The notes below the pieces were generated by a model. The model searched no databases. It saw nothing but the letters and a program-made list of their open reading frames with translations, and was not told where the DNA came from. Shown one piece after another: positions 17,808-26,175 of a stretch of DNA of 64,000 nt (the first letter of the stretch is position 1; every line of letters starts with the position of its first letter). Source of the stretch: Thermoprotei archaeon (GTDB lineage: Archaea > Thermoproteota > Thermoprotei > QMSL01); NCBI GenBank assembly GCA_003650925.1, contig QMSP01000007.1, forward strand, positions 1 to 64,000. Reading direction: 5' to 3'. Made by a program: the position numbers and the translations under genes.

Positions 17808-17830
17808 AAGAGTACATTAAGCATACTCTT
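17808..17830 (-). promoter_or_regulatory. Candidate NikR operator (inverted repeat)
   Basis: AAGAGTA, a 9-nt spacer, then TACTCTT form a perfect 7-bp dyad 33-55 nt upstream of nikR. The spacer contains the TATA-like CTTAATG on the minus strand, so binding would block TBP. Further copies of CTTATGA at 17877 and about 17902 and a GTCATAAG at 17930 lie in the same gap (17776-17942). Confidence 0.45.
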
Positions 17831-17942
17831 AATGATTCGCGCTAGCGTATCCAAAGCCTAAGAACTAAGAGACATCTTATGACGGAATGTATGGCCCTGC
17901 TCTTATGATACATGCTCCTGTCCTCAAGTGTCATAAGCTATA

Positions 17943-19382
17943 TTAGCTAAAGTATTTCTCATAATCTTTAATCCTTTCATCCAACCATCCCCTGGTGCCT
18001 TCGTAGATCTCAGGCCCCCAAGGCCTTGTCTCAAGCTTCTGCTCCTTGAGTAGAACTGCAGTGAAGGGCTTTATATTCTCCCTAACAACTACTCCAGGCC
18101 CTACCATGCTATAAGGCCCTATTATCCTTCCAGGATGTATCAACACGCCTACACCTGTCCTTGAATAATCGCCCATTATAACTCCAAATCCTCTAAGTCC
18201 AGTACTCTCAAGCCTGCCTCTAACCATGACCTGAACCTCTTTATCATCAAACCTCAGAGTACCGCATATAGTGCCTGCTCCAAAGTCACATCTTTCACCA
18301 ATAACTCCACTTACATGAGACCAGTGCACTATGAAAGTGGAGTCCAGAACCACAGCACCACATACATCAGCACAGTGTTCTACTCTCACTTCTCTCCCTA
18401 GAAAGGCTCCCCAAAGTCTTGAGAAAGGTCCTATGACGCATCTCTCCCCTGTGCTTACAGGCCCTATGATGTAGCTGTACTCATTCACAGTAGTTTCACG
18501 CCCTATCCAGACAGGTCCTTTTATCACAGTTCCATCCTTGATCACTACATCATCTTCAACTATTACCACGCCTTTCATCTTGACGCCTTCTTCTATTCTT
18601 GCAGCGCTAGATATCTGAGACTCCTTAATCTTCTTTGCCTCCCACTCAGCCATCAAATAGCTAGCTATGAGAGGATCCCAGGGCTTATCTACATCATACC
18701 AGCCATGCTTTACATCAACACTCCTTACCTTAACTCCATCTCTATGTGCTATGTAGATGGTCTCAAAAAGATCCTTCTCATGTGGAGGAGCTATGCCAAC
18801 AGGAGTGTTTTCTATCAATGGTGGGGTTATGTCGAGGTATTCTTCGATAATTCTCCTCCTCATCCCTATGATGCCTATCATAGCCCTATTAGCTGCAAAC
18901 TCCCAAGGCCTTGGCTGATACATGAGCTTCTCTACGTAGCCATCCTTGACTATAGCAGCTGGATACCTGCCGTAGTCCTTAACTTCCACCGTCGCTACCA
19001 CTAGCTCCTCCTTCTGCATCTCCTCCTTGACTTTTCCTAGTATCTCTCCTCTCTCCAGAAGCAGGTCTCCATAGACTATCAGGACGTCATCTTTGACCTT
19101 CTCAAAGGCCTTAATGACAGCATCTGCGGTTCCTAGAGGTCTACTCTGCTCGACGTACTCTATTCTCATGCCTAATCTCCTGCCATCCTTTAAGTATGCC
19201 TTAATCCTAGACCCCAGAGGGCCTACAACTATTATGGCCTCATCAAAGCCTGCTTCCTTAGCTCGTCTAAGAACCCACTCCAAGATGGGCTTGCTTAATA
19301 CCTGCATCATGGGCTTAGGTCTGGTTAAGGAGAATGGATAGAATCTCTCTCCCTTACCAGCTGCCAGCACTACTAGCTTCAA
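17943..19382 (-). CDS. Bifunctional sugar-1-phosphate nucleotidylyltransferase / acetyltransferase (GlmU-like)
   Basis: A 479-residue protein. The N-terminal half is a nucleotidyltransferase: VVLAAGKGERFYPFSLTRPK near 5, GTADAV near 84 and the metal site VYGDLLLERG near 103. The C-terminal half (about 255-440) is a left-handed beta helix with many hexapeptide steps (GVKMKGVVIVEDDVVIKDG, WIGRETTVNEYSYIIGP). The archaeal relatives make UDP-GlcNAc or dTDP-glucose precursors. The extra charged tail DERIKDYEKYFS ends the protein. Start is TTG after GGGGGTTC. Which sugar and acyl group are used is not decided. Confidence 0.85.
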   Translation of the reverse strand: MKLVVLAAGKGERFYPFSLTRPKPMMQVLSKPILEWVLRRAKEAGFDEAIIVVGPLGSRIKAYLKDGRRLGMRIEYVEQSRPLGTADAVIKAFEKVKDDVLIVYGDLLLERGEILGKVKEEMQKEELVVATVEVKDYGRYPAAIVKDGYVEKLMYQPRPWEFAANRAMIGIIGMRRRIIEEYLDITPPLIENTPVGIAPPHEKDLFETIYIAHRDGVKVRSVDVKHGWYDVDKPWDPLIASYLMAEWEAKKIKESQISSAARIEEGVKMKGVVIVEDDVVIKDGTVIKGPVWIGRETTVNEYSYIIGPVSTGERCVIGPFSRLWGAFLGREVRVEHCADVCGAVVLDSTFIVHWSHVSGVIGERCDFGAGTICGTLRFDDKEVQVMVRGRLESTGLRGFGVIMGDYSRTGVGVLIHPGRIIGPYSMVGPGVVVRENIKPFTAVLLKEQKLETRPWGPEIYEGTRGWLDERIKDYEKYFS

Positions 19383-19419
19383 GCTCTTGAACCCCCTCTA
19401 TGATCTCTAAAGCTTGTTC

Positions 19420-19566
19420 CTATTTTAGACTTAAGCTCGTGCCTCTCTGGCTACGTTGTGGAAACATAGAATTGCACTTGGGACACCAGTACCATCCTGA
19501 GGAGCTCTTAGCTCTGAAATCTAGTATTAATGGCTTAGCTCTTGCTCCGCAGTAGGGGCATTTCAT
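19420..19566 (-). CDS. 48-residue zinc-ribbon protein
   Basis: A short ORF with two CxxC knuckles, MKCPYCGA at 1-8 and WYWCPKCN at 25-32, the spacing of a single zinc ribbon, followed by a basic Ser-rich tail. GAGTGAG lies about 5 nt before the ATG. It is upstream of and on the same strand as the GlmU-like gene, 37 nt away. The codon pattern is like that of its neighbours. The function is unknown; RNA or DNA binding is typical for such ribbons. Confidence 0.65.
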   Translation of the reverse strand: MKCPYCGARAKPLILDFRAKSSSGWYWCPKCNSMFPQRSQRGTSLSLK

Positions 19567-19612
19567 GTGCTCACTCAAGAGAGTCTCCCCTAGGATTAAA
19601 ATCTGGAGAGGC

Positions 19613-19620
19613 GATATAAA
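19613..19620 (+). promoter_or_regulatory. TATA box before the small membrane protein
   Basis: GATATAAA centred at 19616 gives a predicted start near 19644, just before the ATG at 19650. This argues against an upstream TTG (19635) as the start codon. Confidence 0.4.
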
Positions 19621-19649
19621 GACTGGGTAAGCGTTTGGCTAAGGCAGGT

Positions 19650-20006
19650 ATGTGCCTCCTAATGACGTGTATTGGAGCCTCTCTAGTACTAGGGGAGGCT
19701 ACTTTCATCTTCATAGCAAGCCTTATGTGGAATGATATAATGTTATTGTTCTCGTCCAGTCTAGGCATGGTGGCAGGTTTTCTCACCTTTGCTATATCAG
19801 TCAATATGTCCAAGGATGTGAAGGAGGTTAAAAGGCTTGCTCCTCTCCTCTTGATGATGGCTTTCTTGGCTATAGCGTCAGGCGGAGGCCTATTTGCCGG
19901 CTCGATTCTAATAGGCTCCTCAGCTCTCATTTCCATGAAGAGGCCTGAGCTGATGCTTAGGGAGGGAAGGATTCTTGAAAGAGAGAGTGAAGCACCTAGT
20001 GGATGA
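19650..20006 (+). CDS. Small polytopic membrane protein, unknown function
   Basis: About 118 residues with four hydrophobic segments: CLLMTCIGASLVLGEATFIF, MLLFSSSLGMVAGFLTFAI, LAPLLLMMAFLAIAS and GLFAGSILIGSSALI. The tail is charged (RPELMLREGRILERESE). No family is recognised. The coding end overlaps the next gene by 32 nt, so the two are co-transcribed. Confidence 0.6.
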   Translation: MCLLMTCIGASLVLGEATFIFIASLMWNDIMLLFSSSLGMVAGFLTFAISVNMSKDVKEVKRLAPLLLMMAFLAIASGGGLFAGSILIGSSALISMKRPELMLREGRILERESEAPSG

Positions 20007-20673
20007 GCTGCATAGGATATCGAAGAATAACCTTATGGTCTCTTTGAGCTACACAGGTCTTGTTGAGAGGATAGCTTTAGCCTATGAGCTTATGGAGATG
20101 TCAGTGAATATGCTATCCTCGACCAGCTATCCTTACTTCTACATAAGAGTTAAAGCCTTTGCTCTCAATGAGATAAAGCTCGCTATCTTCCACCTGCTCT
20201 CCGGCTTCTACATTGAGTACTATAGAACTCTAAGACATATCCTTGAGACGTTTATACAAGCCTATTTCCTGGAGACCACCGTAGAGGAAGAACCTCAGAG
20301 GAAGATGAAGGCGATTCTGAAAGAGCTCTCTAGAATGAGAAGAAGAGGGAGAAGCTTTGATCTTAAAATGATATCAAGCCTCTCTGCCCTAAGTAAGCCC
20401 GAGAGAAGGAGAGTTCTGAGGCTCTACAGGAGGTTGACTGAGTATCAACATCCCTCAATAGCTCAAATGGTTAATGAGCGGATTCATACTCTAGCATCAT
20501 TTAGTTTCAGCCTTGAGCAGTATAGCAAAGGTGTTGATCTGCTCCTTGAAGTGCTTGACGTTGGGCTATCTCTTCTCTGTTCCTTGGACGATACGATAAG
20601 GAAGGCTCTTTGCTCATATGAAGAGCTGCTGAAAGCTCTAGATATGAAGTTCACTCTTAGAAAGTTATCCTGA
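19975..20673 (+). CDS. Helical protein of unknown function
   Basis: A 232-residue, almost entirely helical protein that I do not recognise. The TTG start has GGGAGG upstream. A central hydrophobic-aromatic stretch (LAIFHLLSGFYIEYYRTLRH near 70-90) is followed by basic helices (KELSRMRRRGRS) and an EYQHPS motif near 162. No membrane segment is clear. It overlaps the preceding small membrane protein gene, so a joint role is likely. Confidence 0.55.
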   Translation: MKERVKHLVDELHRISKNNLMVSLSYTGLVERIALAYELMEMSVNMLSSTSYPYFYIRVKAFALNEIKLAIFHLLSGFYIEYYRTLRHILETFIQAYFLETTVEEEPQRKMKAILKELSRMRRRGRSFDLKMISSLSALSKPERRRVLRLYRRLTEYQHPSIAQMVNERIHTLASFSFSLEQYSKGVDLLLEVLDVGLSLLCSLDDTIRKALCSYEELLKALDMKFTLRKLS

Positions 20674-20684
20674 GGAGAGCACTC

Positions 20685-21485
20685 ATGAGGCTGGCTGTGT
20701 CTACATGGTCACTATCATATATGAGCCTGGATGAGGCCATAAGAACCATCAAGCGCTTAGGAGTGGACGTTGTTGAAATTCTCTTGGATGAACCTCATCT
20801 AAGGCCCGCTGACATGAGCAGCAAGATGCTCCTCAGAGTCAAGGAACTTGTCAATAGCACGGGTCTAGAGGTGATAATCCATGCCCCCTTCCTAAACCTT
20901 AATATTGCTTCAGCTGATGAAACAAAGAGATCCTATTCAAGTAATCTATACAAGAGAGCCCTAGAGGTCGCCTACACTCTAGAGGCTGAGCTCATCACCT
21001 TTCACCCAGGCTATCCTGACTTTCCTGGCATATATGAGCAGAGCTTGCTCCTCTCCATAAATACTATGACCAAAATACTGGACATGGCCTCTCAACTTGG
21101 AGTGAATGTGGCCATAGAGAACATGATAGATACCAAAAGAGAGATCCTCTGTGTTACAGCTGAGGACACGTTGATGTATTTGAACTCCTTAGGAGATAGA
21201 GTCCTTTTAACCCTTGACCTTGGTCATGCTCACATAGCTAGAGAGCTATACAACTTCATACGAAAGCTCTCTGACGTCATAGTCAATGTCCATATCCACG
21301 ATAACGATGGAGCATACGACCAGCATCTACCTCTTGGCATGGGCACATTAAACTACAGTGCAGCCTTGAGCTCTCTTCTGAAACATGCTAAAGGTCTTAG
21401 GTACCTCACCATAGAGACCACGCCTAGGATAGGTGAGGAAGGCGTGGTGATGACTATTAAGAGGCTGGAGGAATTGATATACTGA
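20685..21485 (+). CDS. Sugar-phosphate isomerase/epimerase-like TIM barrel (AP endonuclease 2 family fold)
   Basis: A 266-residue xylose-isomerase-like barrel. Strand-end metal ligands typical of the family are seen: VVEILLDEP near 25, VIIHAPFLNLNIAS near 65, LITFHPGYPDFPG near 102, VAIENMIDT near 143, LTLDLGHAHIARE near 175, NVHIHDNDGAYDQHLPLG near 203 and LTIETTPR near 243. The set could serve a sugar epimerase or an endonuclease IV-like enzyme; it lacks the full Nfo signatures I would expect. It lies 11 nt after the helical protein gene and 9 nt before the MobB-like gene. Confidence 0.72.
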   Translation: MRLAVSTWSLSYMSLDEAIRTIKRLGVDVVEILLDEPHLRPADMSSKMLLRVKELVNSTGLEVIIHAPFLNLNIASADETKRSYSSNLYKRALEVAYTLEAELITFHPGYPDFPGIYEQSLLLSINTMTKILDMASQLGVNVAIENMIDTKREILCVTAEDTLMYLNSLGDRVLLTLDLGHAHIARELYNFIRKLSDVIVNVHIHDNDGAYDQHLPLGMGTLNYSAALSSLLKHAKGLRYLTIETTPRIGEEGVVMTIKRLEELIY

Positions 21486-21494
21486 GGGGCCATT

Positions 21495-22328
21495 ATGTCG
21501 TCTAAAGAATTCGTGCCTGAAGTGCCAATGATAGCCATACTGGGCAGGAAGGCATCAGGGAAAACTAGGCTAATAGAGCTGTTGACAAAGGAGCTATCAA
21601 GGCAGGGCTTTAAGGTCATGTCCTGCAAACACATAGCATGTAGTGATTTTGACTTTGATAGACAAGGCACTGACACTTGGAGACTATACTCAAGTGGCTC
21701 TTATGCCGTACTGGCCTACTACGATGAGAAGCTTGTCATGTTCATGAAGATGAGCTCTAGCCCTCTTGAAGTAATATCATCTCTAGCGAGCTTTATTCAA
21801 GCCGATGTAGTATTCCTCGAGGGATTCTCCAGGTACATAGCAGAGAATGAACTAGTCCCTAAGCTCATCTGTATCAAAGAGCTTGAAGATATAGCTGTCT
21901 ATAAAGACGTGAAGAAGATCATGGCCTTTTGCTACATGGGGATGAAGTCCATAAAGCATGAGCTCTCATCTGACATATGCATTCTCCATATACCTGTCCA
22001 GATGAGGGCGTTATTGAGCATGGTGCAGGGATATATAAGAGAATGGAAGGAGGTTATTAGGCTCTTTTCACAGCTACCTCAGGCTAACTGTGGCCAATGT
22101 AGCCCTGGTCTCTGTATAGAGCTTGCTAAAATGATAGTAAAAGGCAGAGCTTCTCTTAAGGACTGTAGAATGCTGCATCAGGATAGGCTAGTCTTGGTTC
22201 ACAGAGGTAGAAGAGTTCCTTTAAATAAGTTCGTTGAAGAGCTAATGTTTGATACCGTCACTGCCATGCTTAGAAACCTTAAATACGTTGGTAAGGAGAT
22301 CAATAGGATAAGGATCGAGTCATGGTAA
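21495..22328 (+). CDS. MobB-like P-loop GTPase fused to a 4Fe-4S (CdhE-type) domain
   Basis: A 277-residue protein. The N-terminal half is a MobB-type nucleotide-binding domain with Walker A AILGRKASGKTRLIELL near 12-28, followed by CKHIACSDFDFDRQGTDTWR, close to the MobB motif, and the strand VVFLEGFSRY near 108. After residue 185 comes a Cys cluster NCGQCSPGLC with a further Cys 16 residues on (SLKDC), the pattern of the PF04060 FeS domain found in corrinoid iron-sulfur proteins. The fusion suggests delivery of a molybdenum or tungsten cofactor or an electron-linked GTPase. Confidence 0.72.
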   Translation: MSSKEFVPEVPMIAILGRKASGKTRLIELLTKELSRQGFKVMSCKHIACSDFDFDRQGTDTWRLYSSGSYAVLAYYDEKLVMFMKMSSSPLEVISSLASFIQADVVFLEGFSRYIAENELVPKLICIKELEDIAVYKDVKKIMAFCYMGMKSIKHELSSDICILHIPVQMRALLSMVQGYIREWKEVIRLFSQLPQANCGQCSPGLCIELAKMIVKGRASLKDCRMLHQDRLVLVHRGRRVPLNKFVEELMFDTVTAMLRNLKYVGKEINRIRIESW

Positions 22329-22397
22329 TATGAGCTAGGTATTTTACATGTAAGCTTCTTATATTACATTCATCTCAGTCTCTCCGAGGGTGTTTGA

Positions 22398-23096
22398 TTG
22401 AAGTCAAACTCTGCCATCAACGCCCTCCTCAGGCCTAAGATCAACCTGGTAAGCCTAATGGTCGTGATCACAACATGGGCCCTACTAGCCCTAAGCCTAT
22501 GTCTTCCCTGGTATGTAGTGAGGTCTATCAATGGCCTATACCTGCTATTTCCATGGGGATACGCAAAGGTTCGAAGATTATCAGTATTTCCGCTACTCAA
22601 TGGCAACATAGTTGAGATGGCGTTCATTCTTGATAGCCTCTCAGCAAAAGTACTCCTAAGCACCATCAGCATCATAGTCTCAACCATGGCCAGGATAGCG
22701 TCCAAATCAGAATCCAAGATGGCAAAGCTACTGATAGCCTTGACCTTAGGCTCGTCTGGAATCCTCTTGTTGGCATCAGCCATAGCCTTTCAGTATGAAG
22801 TCATCCTCAGATACTACTTCATATCATCAAGTGTTGACCTATACTACGGGCTTGTACTAGCATATGCTCTCGCCATAGCGCTTCTCCTTCAGGCTCTCAA
22901 GATACCTGAGAACATGATCATATACGAGCTAGTGCCCATTGAAGAAGTTGCACGCAGTGACATTGTCAGGCCTAAGCTGATGACTTATCTAAAGGCAGTC
23001 GCCACAGCCTTGGTGATAATTTATAATATCCTGTATAGAATATTATCCCCTGGTGTACCAATCCATGATAGAGCTCATGACTGGACGAAGACCTGA
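22398..23096 (+). CDS. Polytopic membrane protein, unknown function
   Basis: A 232-residue protein with about five membrane segments, including SLMVVITTWALLALSLCLPW, VLLSTISIIVSTMA, LLIALTLGSSGILLLASAIA, YYGLVLAYALAIALLL and LKAVATALVIIYNILY. The TTG start has GAGGGTG 5 nt upstream, and a TATA-like CTTATATT lies near 22351. No family is recognised. The end overlaps the next small gene by about 30 nt. Confidence 0.6.
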   Translation: MKSNSAINALLRPKINLVSLMVVITTWALLALSLCLPWYVVRSINGLYLLFPWGYAKVRRLSVFPLLNGNIVEMAFILDSLSAKVLLSTISIIVSTMARIASKSESKMAKLLIALTLGSSGILLLASAIAFQYEVILRYYFISSSVDLYYGLVLAYALAIALLLQALKIPENMIIYELVPIEEVARSDIVRPKLMTYLKAVATALVIIYNILYRILSPGVPIHDRAHDWTKT

Positions 23097-23298
23097 CCCC
23101 CAGGGCTACTACATGGTTCTCATGCCTAAGGAAGGTCTAGGAGAGCTCTATGAGCTGATAAGGAGATATGAAGGCCTGGGCGTTATAGTGGAGGACTGGG
23201 GTGAGCATGTAGTTCTCAAGAGTAGGTCAAGGAGTATCCTCAAGAAGTTCCTCAAGGAGGCTAAGATGAGAGGCGCTGTGATTAAGGGCGAGATATGA
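23065..23298 (+). CDS. Small conserved-looking protein, unknown function
   Basis: About 77 residues. An alpha-beta pattern (YYMVLMPKEGLGELYELIRR, GLGVIVEDWGEHVVLKS, ILKKFLKEAKMRGAVIKG) suggests a small ferredoxin-like or DUF domain. The ATG at 23065 is chosen over a GTG at 23053; neither has a strong binding site. It overlaps the membrane protein gene before it and, tail to tail, the DUF89 gene by 17 nt. Confidence 0.45.
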   Translation: MIELMTGRRPDPQGYYMVLMPKEGLGELYELIRRYEGLGVIVEDWGEHVVLKSRSRSILKKFLKEAKMRGAVIKGEI

Positions 23299-24175
23299 CT
23301 AGCTTGGCCACGAGGTCTCCTTTCTTGACTCCTAGACTTTCAGCTACTGGATTACACTTAGCTATTAGAAGGAAGGCTACAGGCTTTGAGATCTTCTTTT
23401 CAGCTATATATTCCGATAACATCTCGTAGTTGCCTAGACCTTTTGCTATTATGAGGTCACACCTGGCTATCTCCTCTAGCACCTCATCAGGAGCCCATTC
23501 CAGCACAAGACCTGAAGCTCCTGAGCCTGAGCCTAAGACTCTATCTGCTACTTCACTCAACCCTATCTCGGTAGCATCCTTAAGCGTTACATCATTTTGA
23601 AAGGGATAGCTCTTCACTATAGCCGTAATCTCAGGCCCTAACTCCCTTATCTCGCTCATGAGCAGTTTGTCAAATATCACTTCTCCAGCATTATCACACA
23701 AGTAGACAATTCTTCTACTCCTCTTAATCAAGTCTACTATGAGGCTTCTATCATCCTTCGAGAGTTGTGCCTCCTTCAAATATGTGAGCCAGTTTCTAGG
23801 GTCGAAGTCGTAGTCAGCTATCCCTACGTCCACAGCATTTCCAGCAATGGCTATTCTTATCAATTCCTTAATCCTCTCCACTACCTCCTTGCTCTCAAGC
23901 TTCCTCTCTATAGTCCTGCTCAGTCTCATAGCTACTTCATTACTCAACTTCTTGTATTCCTCGTACGGATCATCAACTCCAGTCACTTCTCTTATGTACT
24001 TGAAGGTGTGAGCAGCTACAACTGGACCCAACAAACCCTCTTCTAGCCCTCTTCTAACTATATCGACTACCTTCAGCATCGCTCTCATCATTGCTTTCTC
24101 ATCCTTCATAAGCATGTTTAGATCTCTTAGCCTCACCTCTATCAAGCATGGTATACACTCTGGTTTAGGCTTCAT
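23282..24175 (-). CDS. DUF89/ARMT1-family metal-dependent phosphatase
   Basis: A 297-residue protein of the damage-control phosphatase family. Landmarks are the N-terminal CIPCLIEV, the helical DDPYEEYKKLSNEVA, the asparagine-containing metal site RIAIAGNAVDVG near 128, YLCDNAGEVIFDKLL near 183 with the catalytic Asp/Asn, and IIAKGLGNYEML near 262. Members dephosphorylate harmful sugar phosphates. It may serve the sugar-phosphate genes in this window, but that is inference. It is monocistronic and convergent with the preceding gene. Confidence 0.85.
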   Translation of the reverse strand: MKPKPECIPCLIEVRLRDLNMLMKDEKAMMRAMLKVVDIVRRGLEEGLLGPVVAAHTFKYIREVTGVDDPYEEYKKLSNEVAMRLSRTIERKLESKEVVERIKELIRIAIAGNAVDVGIADYDFDPRNWLTYLKEAQLSKDDRSLIVDLIKRSRRIVYLCDNAGEVIFDKLLMSEIRELGPEITAIVKSYPFQNDVTLKDATEIGLSEVADRVLGSGSGASGLVLEWAPDEVLEEIARCDLIIAKGLGNYEMLSEYIAEKKISKPVAFLLIAKCNPVAESLGVKKGDLVAKLVISRP

Positions 24176-24227
24176 CAGGAAGCCCTTAATAGAAATTCAA
24201 GTTTATATTGCTAACGGTAGATGAGGC

Positions 24228-24755
24228 TTGCCCTTTAGGTCATGTAGGATTGTGCTCATGGCTCACTGCATCCTCAACTCAAATACTCGCGCACAAGGCC
24301 TTGTCGTAGACAGCAAGCTCAGAGGGGGGGCCTATATGCTTGTATCTGAGGTCCTTCGCCTAGGATATGGGATAGAACAGCTTCCATGTCCAGAGCTAGC
24401 CTTAGAAGGCCTTTTTAGAAGGCCTATGACGAAGAAAGACTATGAGCTAAGAGGCCTAAGAGAAGTTTGCACTAAGCTCTTAAGAGGTCTCGTAGATAAC
24501 AGCTTAAAGCCTCTAGTCAGAGACAGCATTAAGGTCACTGCCTTCATAGGTGTAGCGGGCTCACCAAGTTGTGGCGTGAGATATACTCACATAGATAATC
24601 CTTTGTCGAGGCAAAAAGGTATGGGGATCTTCACAGAGGAGCTAGTCAAGGCTCTCCAAAGGCTAGGGATAAAGCCTTTGCTTCTAGAATGGGACTTCAG
24701 AAGGCCTTATGAAAGCACTGAGGAGGTGATACAGGTCCTTGAAAGAGTTTTATAG
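24228..24755 (+). CDS. DUF523/TudS-related protein (possible thio-group removing Fe-S enzyme)
   Basis: A 175-residue protein with the family cysteines: MAHCILNSNTRAQG near 10, IEQLPCPELALEGL near 52 and IGVAGSPSCGVRYTHID near 108. This pattern is shared with CD3072/TudS-type proteins, where three Cys bind a 4Fe-4S cluster used in desulfidation. A TATA box (GTTTATAT near 24201) predicts a start close to the TTG at 24228, so the mRNA may be leaderless, or translation may begin at the GTG (24252) or ATG (24258). It overlaps the following HAD gene by 17 nt. Confidence 0.65.
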   Translation: MPFRSCRIVLMAHCILNSNTRAQGLVVDSKLRGGAYMLVSEVLRLGYGIEQLPCPELALEGLFRRPMTKKDYELRGLREVCTKLLRGLVDNSLKPLVRDSIKVTAFIGVAGSPSCGVRYTHIDNPLSRQKGMGIFTEELVKALQRLGIKPLLLEWDFRRPYESTEEVIQVLERVL

Positions 24756-25356
24756 GAGAAGAGCTGTAGTATTTGATGTTGATGGTACTCTTGTGGACCT
24801 TAAGGTTGACAAGAACGCCTACAACAGAGTAGTATCTGAGATGATAAACTATGCCATAAATCTAGAAATGCCAATACATGTAATACCCGAGAAGGCGAGT
24901 ATCTCGAGTCTGTGGAGATCCATACTAAGCTGGTGTTGGCTCCATAGGAGAGACTCTATACTAACTATCATGAAGTCCTTAAACGCCATAATACTAAAGG
25001 CTGAGCAGAAATGGGCTACTAATGTAAAACCCATAGACAAGACCATAGCCCTTCTCAAGAAGCTCATTGAGAGAGAGTCATCTATTCTAGGCATATTTAC
25101 CATAGGCAGTCATAAAGCAACTGCACTAAAGCTAAGGAGAGTTGGTCTGAATCACAGTATCTTCAAGGCGATAGTCTCAAGAGAGCTTGTGCTATTTAGA
25201 ATAAAGCCTGATCCTTATCATCTAGCGGTAACTCTTAGAATGATGAACATCAAGCCTGAGGAGGCCATTGTAGTAGGCGACTCCAAAGCAGATATGTTCA
25301 GCGCAGAAAGTCTAGGATGCGAGTACATTGATGTGTCCTCACTCATCCAGAGATAG
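24739..25356 (+). CDS. HAD-superfamily hydrolase
   Basis: A 205-residue HAD protein with motif I VVFDVDGTLVDL at about 10, motif II region GIFTIGSH, motif III Lys (IKPDPYHLAVTLR) and motif IV VVGDSKADMFSAE. It resembles phosphoglycolate or pyrophosphate phosphatases. TTG is the likely start, inside the end of the TudS-like gene, so the pair is translationally coupled. It also overlaps the convergent isopentenyl phosphate kinase gene by 18 nt. Confidence 0.82.
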   Translation: MKEFYRRRAVVFDVDGTLVDLKVDKNAYNRVVSEMINYAINLEMPIHVIPEKASISSLWRSILSWCWLHRRDSILTIMKSLNAIILKAEQKWATNVKPIDKTIALLKKLIERESSILGIFTIGSHKATALKLRRVGLNHSIFKAIVSRELVLFRIKPDPYHLAVTLRMMNIKPEEAIVVGDSKADMFSAESLGCEYIDVSSLIQR

Positions 25357-26175
25357 TCTTGTACAAATCTCAGGCGTCTCTCCAATCAGAGCCCTATAGA
25401 CGTAGTCCTCTCTAAGGCCATTGATAAAGAGTACTTCAATCCCCTTTTCCACAGCTCTGAAAGCCTCCATAGCCTTGCCTAGTATTCCCTTGGTGACATC
25501 AGGATATTGACATCTAAGCTTTATCCTCCTTAGATCATGGGGTTTCACTACGCTCAAAAGCCTTGCCTCAGGATCTAGTAATGGATCACTAGTGAAGATG
25601 CCATCAACCTCCATGGCAAATATCAACCTCTTAGCCTTTAATTTTATGGCAAGCTCAGTGGCTATGTAGTCTCCTGAGACTATCCTAAAGCCTCTATCAG
25701 AGTCGAGGACTACATCACCGTGAAGTAGAGGTACCAGACCCAGGTCTAGAGCCTTCACTACTAAGTCAAGAGGTACTGGCAGACCCTCGCTAGATGCTAG
25801 AGCAAAGGACATCGGATGTAGGGGTATAGCCTTGGTGCCAGAGCTCTTCAACTCCTTTAGTAGCTCTATAGTGAGGGTCTCTACAGCTATCTTAGTTACA
25901 GTAACTCCTTCAAGCTGATGAGGCTCCTTAAAGCCCTCATCGAGCCTATACATTTTCGCCTGAGGATGCCCAAAGGAACCAGCGCCATGCACCAGAATCA
26001 GCCTAACCTCATTGATAGCTCTTGATATCTCCTTACACAACCTCCTCACTACATCTCTTCTCATAACCATGGGCTTGCTTTTATCAGTAATTAGAGAACC
26101 ACCCAGCTTAAGGACTACTAGAGGCCGTTCTCTGGAGCTTTTAAGGTTTCTACTCTTCCTATCATCAAGGCTCAA
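25339..26175 (-). CDS. Isopentenyl phosphate kinase
   Basis: A 278-residue amino-acid-kinase-fold protein. VLKLGGSLITDKSKP near 22-36 binds ATP phosphates. LILVHGAGSFGHPQAKMYR near 62-80 contains the His that marks isopentenyl phosphate kinase. IVSGDYIATELAIKLKAKR near 170 and FAMEVDGIFTSDP near 193 complete the site. It makes IPP from isopentenyl phosphate in the archaeal mevalonate route, matching the HMG-CoA reductase in this window. The TTG start and first 16 polar residues are uncertain. Confidence 0.88.
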   Translation of the reverse strand: MSLDDRKSRNLKSSRERPLVVLKLGGSLITDKSKPMVMRRDVVRRLCKEISRAINEVRLILVHGAGSFGHPQAKMYRLDEGFKEPHQLEGVTVTKIAVETLTIELLKELKSSGTKAIPLHPMSFALASSEGLPVPLDLVVKALDLGLVPLLHGDVVLDSDRGFRIVSGDYIATELAIKLKAKRLIFAMEVDGIFTSDPLLDPEARLLSVVKPHDLRRIKLRCQYPDVTKGILGKAMEAFRAVEKGIEVLFINGLREDYVYRALIGETPEICTRLSLDE

